From: Mitsuaria sp. PDC51
Lineage (GTDB): Bacteria > Pseudomonadota > Gammaproteobacteria > Burkholderiales > Burkholderiaceae_C
Assembly (NCBI RefSeq): GCF_900113225.1
Contig: NZ_FOZE01000001.1
Coordinates: 2,108,001 to 2,172,000 of the forward strand
Direction of reading: 5' to 3'
Length of the DNA: 64,000 nucleotides
A model generated the notes under the pieces. The model saw only the letters and a list, made by a program, of their open reading frames with translations, ran no database searches and was not told the origin of the DNA. Every line of letters starts with the position of its first letter. Within the stretch, counting starts at the first letter, position 1. Position numbers and translations under genes: made by a program. Shown piece after piece: positions 33,832-43,129 of the stretch.

Positions 33832-36618
33832 TCAGGCGGGCACTCTCGCGAGGTCATGCAGCGTCCGCACCAGTTCCTCGGGCACGACCGGCTTGGCCAG
33901 GTGGCGCTGGAAGCCGGCGACCAGTGCGCGCAGCCGGTCCTCGGGCTGCGCCATGCCGGTGAGCGCGATGGCCGGCAGGCGCCGGCCCAGCGGCACCTCG
34001 CGCCGCGCCTCCAGGTCGCGCAGCGCGCGCACCACCGCATGGCCGTCTTCCGGCCCGAGCGCGATGTCGCAGACCAGGACATGCGGCCACGCGTCGGGCG
34101 GGCGCTCGGCCAGGCGTCGCAGCGCCTCGTGGCCGGTGGTCAGGCGCTCGGTCCGCGCGCCGTCGTGCTCCAGCAGCGCGCCCAGCGAATCGAGCGCGTC
34201 CTCGTCGTCGTCCACGCACATCACGTTCAGGCCGGCCAGGGGATGCTCGTCCAGGCCGAACACCGTCTCCAGCGCCGTCTCCTCGCGGTCGAGCGCGGCC
34301 TGCGCCAGCGCGGGCGGCGCGGCGCGCAGCTCGTCCTCGGACAGGCGAGCCTCGGCCAGCGCCGGCAGCGGGAAGTCGACGACGTACTGCTGGAAGCCGG
34401 CCTCCACGTCTCGATCGATCGCCAGGTGACCGCCAGCCTCGCCGACCAGCGAGCGCAGCTCCAGCGTGTCCGGCGGGCCGACGCCCGGATCGAGGCGGCC
34501 GTGGAAGCCGACCGTCAACTGGCTGCTCCGGTCCACGCGCCGCAGCCGGCCTTCCATGCGGCCGCGGGTGGCGCCGCGCAGCGCCAGCAGGCACATCAGC
34601 TGCACGATGCGCGCGATGCGGCTGGCGTCGCCATGGACGCTGGCGACGTTCAGATCGACATCGGTGAAGACATCGATGTCGGCGTCGGCCACCGTGTCGC
34701 GCAGGCCGTCCAGGCTCAGCACCAGCAGGCCGGCCACGTTGACCGGGTGCTGCGCGATGCGCCGCTCCAGTGTTTCGGCCTGCTGCTGCTGGCGCTGCAG
34801 CTCCCAGAGCTGCGCATAGAGCCCGCGGCGTTCGAGCAGCTCCTCATGGCGGCCGCGCTCGACGATCTCGCCGCGGTCCATCACGATGATCTGGTCCGCG
34901 TCGACCACCGTCGACAGGCGGTGGGCGATGATCAGCGAGGTGCGGTCGCGCGCGACCTCGTCCAGTGCGCCCTGGATCGCGCGCTCGGCCTTGGTGTCCA
35001 GCGCCGAGGTCGCTTCGTCGAGCACGACGATGGGCGGATTCTTCAGGAACGCGCGCGCGATGGCGATGCGCTGCTTCTCGCCGCCGGACAGCCGCGCGCC
35101 CCGTTCGCCGACGCGGGTCTCGTAGCCCTCGGGCAGCAGGCTGATGAACTCGTCGGCCTGCGCGGCCCGCGCCGCCGCGACGATCGCGGCGTGATCGGCC
35201 TCGGGCCGGCCGTAGCCGATGTTGTAGGCGATGGTGTCGTTGAACAGCACCGGGTCCTGCGGCACCACGCCGATCGCCTGCCGCAGGCTCTGCTGCGTCA
35301 GCCCGGTGAGCGGATGGCCGCCGATGCTGACCTCGCCGCTGTCCGGGTCGTACATCCGCATCAAGAGGCGCGCCAACGTGGACTTGCCCGACCCGCTGCT
35401 GCCCACCACCGCGAAGGTCTGGCCGTGCGGCACCTCCAGCGTCAGGCCCTTGAGGATCTGCCGCTGGCGGTCGTAGCCGAAGCGCACGTCGTCGAAGCGC
35501 AGCGTCGTGTCGCCGGGCGGCAGTGGCCGCGCGCCGGGGGCGTCGACGATGTCGGGTTCTCGTCCCAGCAGCGCGAACAGCACCTCGGTGTTGAGCAGCG
35601 CGTCGCGCGTTTCCCGGAACACGAAGCCCAGCGTGTTCAGCGGCAGGAAGACCTGGATCAGGTAGGCGTTGACCATGACCAGGTCGCCGATGCTCATCCG
35701 CCCCGCGACGGTGTCGATGCCGGCGAGCAGCATCACGGCGCCGACCCCGACCGCGATGATCGCCGCCTGGCCCAGGTGCAGGGCCGACAGCGTCCGCTGG
35801 CTGCCGACGCTGCCCTCGACCCACTGCGCCAGCACGCTGCCGTAGCGGTCCCGCTCGCTGTCCTCGCGGCCATGGGTTTTCACCGCTTCATAGTTCAGCA
35901 GCGTGTCGACCAGCAGGCCGTGCGCGCGCGAGTCGTACTCGTTCATCACGCGCTGGCGCGCGACGCGGGCGCGCGTCATCCAGCCGGTCCAGACGCTGTA
36001 CGCCGCCATGCTGCCCGCGATGATCAGCACGAACTTGGCGCCGTAGCCGCTGAGGATGATCACCAGCACCGCGCCGAACTCGACCGCCGTCGGCACCACG
36101 GTGAACACGCCCGCGCCCAGCAGGTAGCCCAGGCCATCGGTGCCGCGCTCGACCTCGCGCACCAGCGACCCGGTGTTGCGCTGCGCATGGAAGCGCGGGC
36201 TCATCGCCAGCAGGTGGGCGAAGGCCCGTTCCGAGAAGCTGCTGACCACCTGCTTGCCCACGCGCGCGAAGGCCAGGTCGCGCAGCTCGGTGAACAGCGT
36301 GCTCGCGTAGCGCAGCAGCGCGTATCCCAGCAGCAGCCAGACCGGCACGCTGAGTCCGACCGCGAGCGCGGCGCCGGCCGAGGCGCCGGCCGCGGCCGGC
36401 TGCGCCGGCGTGAGGTGGTCGACGATGGCCTTGAGCATCGCCGGCACGCCCACCGCCGCGAGCTTGGAGAGGATCAGCAGCGACAGCGCGAGCAGCGTGC
36501 GGCCGCGCCAGCGCCACAGCGCGCGCGCCAGTCCGAGGAAGACCTGGCGCGTCGGCGAAGGGGCGGGGAGTTGCGCCGCCGGAGCGGCGGAGGCGGCGGG
36601 AGCGGAAGTGGCGTCCAT
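33832..36618 (-). CDS. Atm1-type ABC exporter fused to degenerate kinase module and receiver domain
   Basis: A 928-residue single frame. Residues about 25-345 are a six-helix ABC exporter domain of the Atm1/HMT class (AVGVPAMLKAIVDHLTP). The ATPase follows, with Walker A GSSGSGKST (Lys412), signature LSGGEKQ (510-516) and Walker B LDEATS (Asp534, Glu535), all intact. Instead of ending near 600, the protein continues. Residues about 610-745 resemble a histidine-kinase ATPase domain: VHGDASRIARI (Asp664), a G1-like DPGVG (Asp710) and a terminal VVDFPLPA. The N-box Asn, G2 box and an H-box are missing. Residues about 797-925 are a receiver domain with Asp803-805, phospho-Asp851, Thr887 and Lys909. 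GAGG precedes the ATG. I know of no characterised protein with this order. It lies upstream of the carbamoyltransferase. Confidence 0.88.
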   Translation of the reverse strand: MDATSAPAASAAPAAQLPAPSPTRQVFLGLARALWRWRGRTLLALSLLILSKLAAVGVPAMLKAIVDHLTPAQPAAAGASAGAALAVGLSVPVWLLLGYALLRYASTLFTELRDLAFARVGKQVVSSFSERAFAHLLAMSPRFHAQRNTGSLVREVERGTDGLGYLLGAGVFTVVPTAVEFGAVLVIILSGYGAKFVLIIAGSMAAYSVWTGWMTRARVARQRVMNEYDSRAHGLLVDTLLNYEAVKTHGREDSERDRYGSVLAQWVEGSVGSQRTLSALHLGQAAIIAVGVGAVMLLAGIDTVAGRMSIGDLVMVNAYLIQVFLPLNTLGFVFRETRDALLNTEVLFALLGREPDIVDAPGARPLPPGDTTLRFDDVRFGYDRQRQILKGLTLEVPHGQTFAVVGSSGSGKSTLARLLMRMYDPDSGEVSIGGHPLTGLTQQSLRQAIGVVPQDPVLFNDTIAYNIGYGRPEADHAAIVAAARAAQADEFISLLPEGYETRVGERGARLSGGEKQRIAIARAFLKNPPIVVLDEATSALDTKAERAIQGALDEVARDRTSLIIAHRLSTVVDADQIIVMDRGEIVERGRHEELLERRGLYAQLWELQRQQQQAETLERRIAQHPVNVAGLLVLSLDGLRDTVADADIDVFTDVDLNVASVHGDASRIARIVQLMCLLALRGATRGRMEGRLRRVDRSSQLTVGFHGRLDPGVGPPDTLELRSLVGEAGGHLAIDRDVEAGFQQYVVDFPLPALAEARLSEDELRAAPPALAQAALDREETALETVFGLDEHPLAGLNVMCVDDDEDALDSLGALLEHDGARTERLTTGHEALRRLAERPPDAWPHVLVCDIALGPEDGHAVVRALRDLEARREVPLGRRLPAIALTGMAQPEDRLRALVAGFQRHLAKPVVPEELVRTLHDLARVPA

Positions 36619-36920
36619 CGGCGACCTCTTCGCAAGCGGGATGCCCGGGATCTCGCGGCCACGCAGAAGCTAGCGGTACGGCATCGCCGCGATCCCCGTG
36701 TCCATCGGCAATTCCGTCCGCATCGCAGACGGCAAGCGCTTCGGCAAAAGCAGCGTTGGCAAGTGCGATGCGAAGCGCTGTGCGCTGTCGCACGCAAGCG
36801 AGCGACGGTCCCACGAAGCAGCGACTCCAGCAGCGCTTCGACGTGACCAACGCTGTACGGAAACGTCTCGGGACGCGGGCTTGCCGAAGCGTTGCTCACG
36901 ACCATCCGCAGAGACCCTCC
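36619..36920. other. divergent regulatory region of the glycan island
   Basis: This 302-base gap separates the minus-strand ABC-receiver gene from the plus-strand glycosyltransferase run. On the minus strand TAGCTT (36667-36672) is a -10-like element about 50 bases before the ABC gene. The plus-strand half has several imperfect repeats of AAGCGCTT/GAAGCGCT and TGTACGG-like words but no clear promoter hexamers. No coding frame with a ribosome-binding site was seen. Confidence 0.45.
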
Positions 36921-38105
36921 ATGCCACAGCAGCCCCACCTCCTCGTGTTCTCGCATCTGCGCTGGGACTTCGTGTTCCAACGCCCGCAGCATCTGATGAC
37001 GCGGCTCGCGAACGACTACCGCGTCATCTTCATCGAGGAGCCGCAGCACGACCCGGCGGGACCGCCGCGCGTGGAGTCGCGTCGCGTCGGACCCGGCGGC
37101 GCGATCGAGGTGCTGGTGCCGGTCACGCCGGTGGCGGCCCCCGGCTTCGACGATGCGCAGCTGCCGCTGCTGCTGCCGCTGATCGAACGCGAACTGGCCC
37201 AGCGGGAGGTGCGCGACTACGCCGTCTGGATGTACACGCCGATGGCCCTGCCTTTGATCGCCGGCATGCAGCCTCGCGCGCTGGTGTACGACTGCATGGA
37301 CGAGCTGTCCGCGTTCAAGCACGCGCCGGCGCAGCTGCGGCAGCGCGAGAGCGCGCTGATGGCCTCGGCCGACCTGGTGCTGTGTGGCGGCCCGGCGCTG
37401 TACGCGGCACGGCATGGCCAGCATCCCGAGCTGCACTGCCTGCCCAGCGCCGTCGACGCGGCCCATTTCGCGCCGCCGCGCACCGCGCCGGACGACCCGC
37501 TGGCGCTGCGCGCCGAGGCGGTGCAAGGCCACATTCCGCGGCCGCGCCTGGGCTTCTTCGGCGTGATCGACGAGCGCATGGACCTCGCGCTGGTCGATGC
37601 GATCGCGGCGGCCCGACCGGACTGGCAACTGGCCATGGTCGGGCCGGTGGTGAAGATTTCCGAGGCCGACCTGCCGCGTCGGCCCAACCTCCACTGGCTG
37701 GGCATGCAGCGCTACGAGCTGCTGCCGCACCTGCTCGCCGGCTGGGATGTCTGCCTGATGCCGTTCGCGCTGAACGAGTCCACCCGCTTCATCAGTCCGA
37801 CCAAGACGCTGGAGTACCTGGCCGGCGGCAAGCCGGTCGTGAGCACGCCGATCCGCGACGTGGTCGGCCTGTACGGCGACGTGGTCCGCATCGGGCACGA
37901 CGCGCCGGAGTTCGTCGCGGCCTGCGAGGAGCTGCTGCAGGAGGACATCGCGTCGCGCGAGTACTGGCATGGCAGCGCGGCGGCCGTGGTCGCGGCGGCG
38001 TCGTGGGACGCCGCCGCGGGGCGCGCGCGCGACTGGCTGGCGGCGGTCCTGCGCCCGGTGGCCCCCGGCGCGCCTGTCATCGGCGCCTCGCTGCGCGCGG
38101 CCTGA
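36921..38105 (+). CDS. glycosyltransferase, GT4-like (WcaG/UDP-galactopyranose-mutase-adjacent type)
   Basis: A 394-residue GT-B enzyme. The N-terminal FSHLRWDFVFQRPQHLMTRL is typical of a group of glycosyltransferases found beside UDP-galactopyranose mutase or exopolysaccharide genes. YDCMDELSAF and the C-terminal ISPTKTLEYLAGGKPVVSTP give the nucleotide-sugar site (Glu-x7-type pattern partly changed). It is cytoplasmic and its donor is unknown. The ATG at 36921 has a poor ribosome-binding site (GAGACC); upstream in-frame codons are not conserved in character. It begins the plus-strand glycan run; the next gene starts 12 bases after its stop. Confidence 0.82.
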   Translation: MPQQPHLLVFSHLRWDFVFQRPQHLMTRLANDYRVIFIEEPQHDPAGPPRVESRRVGPGGAIEVLVPVTPVAAPGFDDAQLPLLLPLIERELAQREVRDYAVWMYTPMALPLIAGMQPRALVYDCMDELSAFKHAPAQLRQRESALMASADLVLCGGPALYAARHGQHPELHCLPSAVDAAHFAPPRTAPDDPLALRAEAVQGHIPRPRLGFFGVIDERMDLALVDAIAAARPDWQLAMVGPVVKISEADLPRRPNLHWLGMQRYELLPHLLAGWDVCLMPFALNESTRFISPTKTLEYLAGGKPVVSTPIRDVVGLYGDVVRIGHDAPEFVAACEELLQEDIASREYWHGSAAAVVAAASWDAAAGRARDWLAAVLRPVAPGAPVIGASLRAA

Positions 38106-38117
38106 GGGACGCCCGCC

Positions 38118-39074
38118 ATGATCATCGACGCGCATCTTCACTGCACCGGCCGGGAAACGACCGACGACGTGCTGCGCACGCTGGACGAAGCCGGCATCGA
38201 CGTCGGCGTGCTGCTCGCGCCCTTCCTCGGGGACGGCTACTCGCTGGACGACGCGGCCTCGCTGCGTCGCGCCAACGAGCACCTGGCCCGGCTGGTGCGC
38301 CACCATCCCGATCGCCTCGTCGGTTTCGCGGTGGTGGATCCCCGTCATCCCGACGCACCCGACGACCTGCGGCATGCGATCGAGGACCTCGGGCTGCGGG
38401 GCTGCAAGATGGTGCCGACCGGCTGGTACCCCTACGAGGAACGGGTGCAGCCGGTCTTCGCGGTCGCCAACGAGCATGCGCTGCCGCTGCTCTTCCACAG
38501 CGGGATCTTCATCGACGGCCGCTCCGGCCGCTTCTGCCGGCCGACCTATTTCGAGGCCCTGCGCGACCACCCCCGCACCCGGGTCGCGCTGGCCCATATG
38601 GGCTGGCCCTGGACCGACGAGGCGCTGGCCGTCGCCCTGATCGACCGCATCCACGGCGTGCCGCATGAGCGCGCGCAGTTCCGGCTGGACATCTCCTTCG
38701 GGCCGCCGCCGCCGTACCGGCGCGAGGTGCTGACGCGGATGCTGGACGTGCTGGGCGCCGGCTCGCTGCAGTTCGGCAGCGACTGCTTCCTGCCTTGTTC
38801 CGGCGCGCATGTGCGCGAGCGCAAGCAGTGGGTGGTCGATCTCATGGACGAGCTGGACCTGGGCGCCGACACGCGAGAGCGCATGTGGAGCGGCACCGCC
38901 GCCGCATGGCTCGGACTGCCGGCCACGGCCGGGACCCACGCCGGCGCCCACGCCAGCACCCACGCCGGCTCCAACTCGGACCGTCCGCACGCGGGCCTGC
39001 TGGCAGGAACGGGCGGCGGCGGTGGTGGCGGTGGCGACTACGCGCCGCGCCCGTGGCGGCCGGTGTGCTGCTGA
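38118..39074 (+). CDS. amidohydrolase-2 family metal hydrolase with Gly-rich tail
   Basis: A 318-residue TIM-barrel amidohydrolase. The start MIIDAHLHC supplies the HxH metal ligands, LLFHSG and LAHMGWPW give further His, and QFGSDCFLPC gives the Asp. Such enzymes hydrolyse or decarboxylate small ring or amide substrates; which one is unknown. After about residue 270 the sequence turns into a His/Ala/Ser/Gly tail containing eight consecutive Gly and ending RPWRPVCC, which is unlike the family. It sits inside the glycosyltransferase run (12 bases after the first gene, 56 before the next), so it may process a sugar precursor, for example by deacetylation. Confidence 0.82.
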   Translation: MIIDAHLHCTGRETTDDVLRTLDEAGIDVGVLLAPFLGDGYSLDDAASLRRANEHLARLVRHHPDRLVGFAVVDPRHPDAPDDLRHAIEDLGLRGCKMVPTGWYPYEERVQPVFAVANEHALPLLFHSGIFIDGRSGRFCRPTYFEALRDHPRTRVALAHMGWPWTDEALAVALIDRIHGVPHERAQFRLDISFGPPPPYRREVLTRMLDVLGAGSLQFGSDCFLPCSGAHVRERKQWVVDLMDELDLGADTRERMWSGTAAAWLGLPATAGTHAGAHASTHAGSNSDRPHAGLLAGTGGGGGGGGDYAPRPWRPVCC

Positions 39075-39130
39075 GGCCGTCGCCGACCCTGAGCGCCGCT
39101 CCTTCTCTTCCTCCACTTCGCTTCGTCACC

Positions 39131-40360
39131 ATGGACCTTCCCTCGGACAGTCCCGTGCGCCCGGTGCCGCCGTCGCCGGCCACCCCCGCGCCCCTGCATG
39201 TGCTGGAGGTCGTCGGCAACGGCATCGTCGGCGGCATGGAACGCTGCGTGGAGCGGCTGGTGGCCGGGCTGGGCGGCACCGGCGACTTCCGCTTCACCGT
39301 GCTGTGCCCGTCGGAGGGCGACTTCGCGGAACGCATCCGCGCGGTCGGCGGCGGGATCGGCGTCGTCCCGATGCCCGAGGACCCGCCCTGGTCCTCGATC
39401 CAGATGGTGGCCGCGATGATCGCGGCGGAGCGGGTGGACCTGGTCCATGCGCACCTGCCCAATGCGCACCTGCTGGCAGGGCTGGCGGCGCGGCTCGCCG
39501 GGGTGCCGGCGATGACGACCATCCACGGCCGGCAGGTGATCCTGCCCGACCTGGAGATCCATCGGCTGGTCGGCAGCCATCTGAGCGTCGTCTGCCGCCA
39601 GAGCTATTACCACGCGCTCGGACTCGGCGTCGATCGCGGCCGCCTGAGCCTGGAACCCAATGGCGTGGACGTCGAGGCCTTCCGCCCCGGCCCGAGACCG
39701 GGCGACGGCCTGCGCGCGACGCTGGGCCTCGCGCCGGAGGCGCTGCTTGCCGGCTTCGTCGGCCGGCTGTCGCCGGAGAAGGCGCCCGAGGTCTTCGTGC
39801 GCGCGGCGGCGTTGTTGCTGCAGCGCTTGCCGGACGCGCATGCGGTGCTGGTCGGCGAGGGACCGATGAAGACGCAGCTGCGCGACGCGATCGCGGCGCA
39901 GGGCCTGGGGGCGCGCATCCATGTGATGGGCGGCGTCGACGACGTTCGCCCGGTCTTCCACGACCTCGACCTGCTGGTGTCCAGCTCCAACTCCGAGGCG
40001 ATGCCACTGGCGCTGATGGAGGGCATGGCCAGCGGTCTGCCGGTCGTGGCGACGCGCGTCGGCGGGGTGCCGGAGATCGTCGCGCACGGTAGCACCGGCT
40101 GGCTGGTGGCGCCGCGCGACTACGAAGACCTGGCCGGCCGCATGCACCAGACGCTGACGCTGCATGAGCTGCGGCAGCGCATGGGGCAGGCCGCGCGGAC
40201 GCGGATGGAGCGGCATCACCGGCTCGATGAGGCGCTGCAGCGGCTGGCCGAGCGGATGCGCCTCCTCGCGCGGCCGGCCGCCGCCGCCCCATCGGCGCTG
40301 ACGGTCGCGCGCGAGCCGCGCATGGCCGGCGGCACTGTCGGCGGCCGAAAGACCCGATGA
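39131..40360 (+). CDS. glycosyltransferase family 4
   Basis: A 409-residue GT4. The acceptor-side domain starts LHVLEVVGNGIVGGMERCVE (the conserved Gly-Gly-Met-Glu loop). The donor domain has VGRLSPEKAPEVFVRAA, LVGEGPMKTQLRDAI and the nucleotide-binding SSNSEAMPLALMEGMASGLP, which holds the retaining-enzyme Glu-x7-Glu motif. It should transfer a sugar from a nucleotide donor to a lipid-linked or polymeric acceptor at the cytoplasmic face. The ATG at 39131 is the first plausible start after the amidohydrolase; the ribosome-binding site is weak. The last 40 residues are Ala/Arg-rich. Confidence 0.88.
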   Translation: MDLPSDSPVRPVPPSPATPAPLHVLEVVGNGIVGGMERCVERLVAGLGGTGDFRFTVLCPSEGDFAERIRAVGGGIGVVPMPEDPPWSSIQMVAAMIAAERVDLVHAHLPNAHLLAGLAARLAGVPAMTTIHGRQVILPDLEIHRLVGSHLSVVCRQSYYHALGLGVDRGRLSLEPNGVDVEAFRPGPRPGDGLRATLGLAPEALLAGFVGRLSPEKAPEVFVRAAALLLQRLPDAHAVLVGEGPMKTQLRDAIAAQGLGARIHVMGGVDDVRPVFHDLDLLVSSSNSEAMPLALMEGMASGLPVVATRVGGVPEIVAHGSTGWLVAPRDYEDLAGRMHQTLTLHELRQRMGQAARTRMERHHRLDEALQRLAERMRLLARPAAAAPSALTVAREPRMAGGTVGGRKTR

Positions 40361-40466
40361 ACACGAGCCTGTCGCCACGTCGGGACAGCGGCCGTGCGAA
40401 ACCCCGTCCAAACGGACGGCATGTCATTTGCCTTTCCAGAAGCGAATGCGAACAGCAGGAGCAGTC

Positions 40467-41885
40467 ATGATCGAAGCCCCCTTGAGAGTCGCGCTGATCA
40501 GCGAACACGCCTCGCCGCTGGCCCAGCAGGGCGGCGTCGACGCTGGCGGTCAGAACGTCTACGTGTCCCATGTGGCGGCGGCGCTGGCGCGGCGCGGCCA
40601 CCATGTGGACGTGCTCACCCGGCGCGACCAGCGCGCGCTGCCCACGGCCGTCGACATGCGGCCGGGCGTGCGGGTGCTCCACATCGATGCCGGGCCGCCG
40701 GAGTTCGTGCCCAAGGAGCAGCTGCTGCCCTACATGCGGGCCTTCGGCAGCGAGGCGTTGCGGCTGATGCGCCGCAGCCTGCGCTACGACGTGGTGCATG
40801 CGAATTTCTTCATGTCGGGCGTCGTGGGGCTGCGGCTGCAGCGCCAGCTGAACCTCCCGCTGGTGCAGACCTTCCACGCGCTGGGCGCGGTGCGGCGCCT
40901 GCATCAGAAGGACGCCGACAAGTTCCCGGCCGAGCGCATCGATCTGGAGCGGCGCATCGCCTGCGAGGCCGATTGCGTCATCGCCGAGTGCCCGCAGGAT
41001 GCGGCCGACCTGGTCGCCCACTGCGGCGCGCCCGCCGACCGCATCGCGCAGGTGCCCTGCGGCGTGGACCTGGAGGAGTTCGGCCCGGGCGACAAGCTGC
41101 AGGCCCGTCGACGGCTGCATCTGCGCGAGGACGAGTTCATCGTGCTGCAGCTCGGCCGCCTGGTGCCGCGCAAGGGCGTGGACAACGTGATCCGCGCGGT
41201 GGCGCATCTGCACCGCATGCCGGAGCGGCGGCCGTGGCGGCTGCTGGTGGTCGGTGGTGAATCGACGCAGCCCGACGAGACCCGCACGCCGGAGATCGGA
41301 CGGCTGCGCGGCATCGCGCGCGAGGCCGGCATCGAGGACCGCGTCACCTTCGTCGGCCGGCGTGACCGCGACCAGCTGCGCGACTACTACCTGGCCGCCG
41401 ATGTCTTCGTGACGACGCCGTGGTACGAGCCCTTCGGCATCACGCCGCTGGAGGCCATGGCCTGCGCCACGCCGGTGATCGGGGCGGCGGTGGGCGGCAT
41501 CCAGCACACCGTCGTGGACGGGCTCACCGGTTATCTGGTCCCGCCCGAGGACCCCGAGCTGCTGGCGCTGCGGCTCGACGACCTGCGCCGCCATCCCGAG
41601 ATCGCCCGGCTGATGGGGCGCGCGGGGCTGCAGCGCGTGCAGCGCGAGTTCACCTGGGACGGCGTCGCCTTCAAGCTGGCCGGCGTCTACGCCCAGGTCG
41701 CCGCGCGGCGGGCGATGCAGGGCAGCTCGTCGATCCGGCTGCTGGCCGCGGCGGCCGGCCAGGCCGGTGCGGGGGCGGCGGTGCGGCACCTGGCGCGGCC
41801 GCACCTGGCCGCCGTCGGCGCGACGGACGCGGGCCATGCTGAGGTCGTCGCCATGCCGCTGGCCAATTCGGGAGGCCAGGGATGA
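40467..41885 (+). CDS. glycosyltransferase family 4, sucrose-synthase-like
   Basis: A 472-residue GT4. The N-terminal motif QGGVDAGGQNVYVSHVAAAL is that of the sucrose-phosphate-synthase/MshA-like group. QLGRLVPRKGVDNVIRA and TPWYEPFGITPLEAMACATP form the donor site with the Glu-x7-Glu motif. AGGAG lies 5 bases before the ATG, so this start is preferred to one 13 codons upstream. The stop overlaps the next gene by 4 nt. Despite the resemblance, sucrose is not implied; many exopolysaccharide enzymes share this N-terminus. The last 50 residues are an Ala/Gly-rich extension. Confidence 0.88.
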   Translation: MIEAPLRVALISEHASPLAQQGGVDAGGQNVYVSHVAAALARRGHHVDVLTRRDQRALPTAVDMRPGVRVLHIDAGPPEFVPKEQLLPYMRAFGSEALRLMRRSLRYDVVHANFFMSGVVGLRLQRQLNLPLVQTFHALGAVRRLHQKDADKFPAERIDLERRIACEADCVIAECPQDAADLVAHCGAPADRIAQVPCGVDLEEFGPGDKLQARRRLHLREDEFIVLQLGRLVPRKGVDNVIRAVAHLHRMPERRPWRLLVVGGESTQPDETRTPEIGRLRGIAREAGIEDRVTFVGRRDRDQLRDYYLAADVFVTTPWYEPFGITPLEAMACATPVIGAAVGGIQHTVVDGLTGYLVPPEDPELLALRLDDLRRHPEIARLMGRAGLQRVQREFTWDGVAFKLAGVYAQVAARRAMQGSSSIRLLAAAAGQAGAGAAVRHLARPHLAAVGATDAGHAEVVAMPLANSGGQG

Positions 41886-43129
41886 CGGTGGGGGCCGCCG
41901 CCGAGGCCCAGGCCGAACGTGTCGCCCGATGGCGCCAGGCGCGCCGCGTCCTGCTGATCCGGCTGGACAACCTCGGCGACGTGCTGATGACGACGCCGGC
42001 GCTGGCGGCGGTGCGCGAGTCGCTGCCCGAAGCCCAGCTGACGCTGCTGGCCGCGCCGTCGATGGCGGCGCTGGCGCCGCATCTGCCGGAGGTGGACCGC
42101 ATCGTCGGCTTCCATGCGCCGTGGATGAAGGCCGGCGCCGACGCGTTGGCGGCTGGCGGTCTGCCGGCGGGGCGGGCGGAGCGCCAGGCCCTCGCGCAAT
42201 GGGCCGACGAGGACTATGACGCGGCCATCATCTTCACCGTCTGCACGCAGAGCGTCTTTCCGGCGGCGACGATGTGCCGGCTCGCCGGCATTCCCCGGGT
42301 GCTGGGCCATGCCCGCGAGCGCGCCTATGGCCTGCTGAGCGACGAGATCCCCGATCGCGACGAGGTCGGCGACGGCATGCGCCATGAGGTCCGCCGCCAA
42401 CTGGACCTGGTGGGCGCGGTGGGCCTGCGCACGCGCGATGAGCGCCTGCGCTTTCGCGTGCTCGAAGGCGACCGCGAGGCGGTCCGTCAGCGCCTGGTCG
42501 CGGCGGGCGTGGGACCGCGCCAGCCCTTCGTCGTCGTGCATCCGGGCGCCAGCGCGCCGTCGCGGCGTTATCCGGCCGACCGCCTGGGCGAATCCGCCGG
42601 CCTGCTGCGGCAGGCGATGGCGGCGAGCACCGGCGCGAGCGGCGCGGGCGGCCCGGGCGATGGCCCGCCCGCGATCGTCGTGTGCGGCGGGCTGGGCGAG
42701 GAGTCGCTGGTCCAGGAGACGGTCCGGGCGCTGGCCGCGGCGGACCTGCCGGCCTCGACCGCCCGGGGCCTGGTGCTCTCGCCGCGGGTGTCGGGCGTCG
42801 GTGAACTCGCGGCGTTGATCGCCGAGGCCGACCTGCTGATCGGCAACAACAGCGGCCCGGTCCACCTCGCGGCCGCGGTCGGCACGCCGGTCGTGGACCT
42901 GTACGCGTTGACGAATCCGCAGCACACGCCGTGGCTGGTGCCGTCGCGCGTGCTGTTCCGCGACGTGCCGTGCCGCTTCTGCCAAAAGAGCCTGTGCCCC
43001 GAAGGCCACCACCGCTGCCTGAGCGGCGTGTCGCCGCGCGAGGTCGCGGCCGCGGCGATCGCCTTGATGCCAGCGCGGTTCGCGGCGATCGTGCCGCCAC
43101 CGCAGCCGGCGCTGGGGGAGGCCGCATGA
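41882..43129 (+). CDS. heptosyltransferase-like glycosyltransferase family 9
   Basis: A 415-residue GT9. LLIRLDNLGDVLMTTPALAA is the signature of ADP-heptose:LPS heptosyltransferases. Later VVVHPGASAPSRRYPADRLG and LIGNNSGPVHLAAAVGTPVV form the nucleotide-sugar site. A Cys-rich segment (CRFCQKSLCPEGHHRC, near 360) is unusual but recurs in this branch of GT9. With the ADP-heptose genes nearby, ADP-heptose is the likely donor. The ATG overlaps the preceding stop, and the stop overlaps the next ATG. Confidence 0.88.
   Translation: MTVGAAAEAQAERVARWRQARRVLLIRLDNLGDVLMTTPALAAVRESLPEAQLTLLAAPSMAALAPHLPEVDRIVGFHAPWMKAGADALAAGGLPAGRAERQALAQWADEDYDAAIIFTVCTQSVFPAATMCRLAGIPRVLGHARERAYGLLSDEIPDRDEVGDGMRHEVRRQLDLVGAVGLRTRDERLRFRVLEGDREAVRQRLVAAGVGPRQPFVVVHPGASAPSRRYPADRLGESAGLLRQAMAASTGASGAGGPGDGPPAIVVCGGLGEESLVQETVRALAAADLPASTARGLVLSPRVSGVGELAALIAEADLLIGNNSGPVHLAAAVGTPVVDLYALTNPQHTPWLVPSRVLFRDVPCRFCQKSLCPEGHHRCLSGVSPREVAAAAIALMPARFAAIVPPPQPALGEAA

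Noticed and set aside
33832..36618. Receiver domain as a separate gene behind the ABC gene
   Set aside because: There is no stop codon between the domains, and no start with a ribosome-binding site before the receiver part. The kinase-like middle joins both without a break.
33856..36846. A 996-codon plus-strand open frame opposite the ABC-receiver fusion
   Set aside because: It is a shadow frame with Arg/Gln/Ala/His-rich composition and no recognisable domain. The minus-strand frame has two intact conserved domains.
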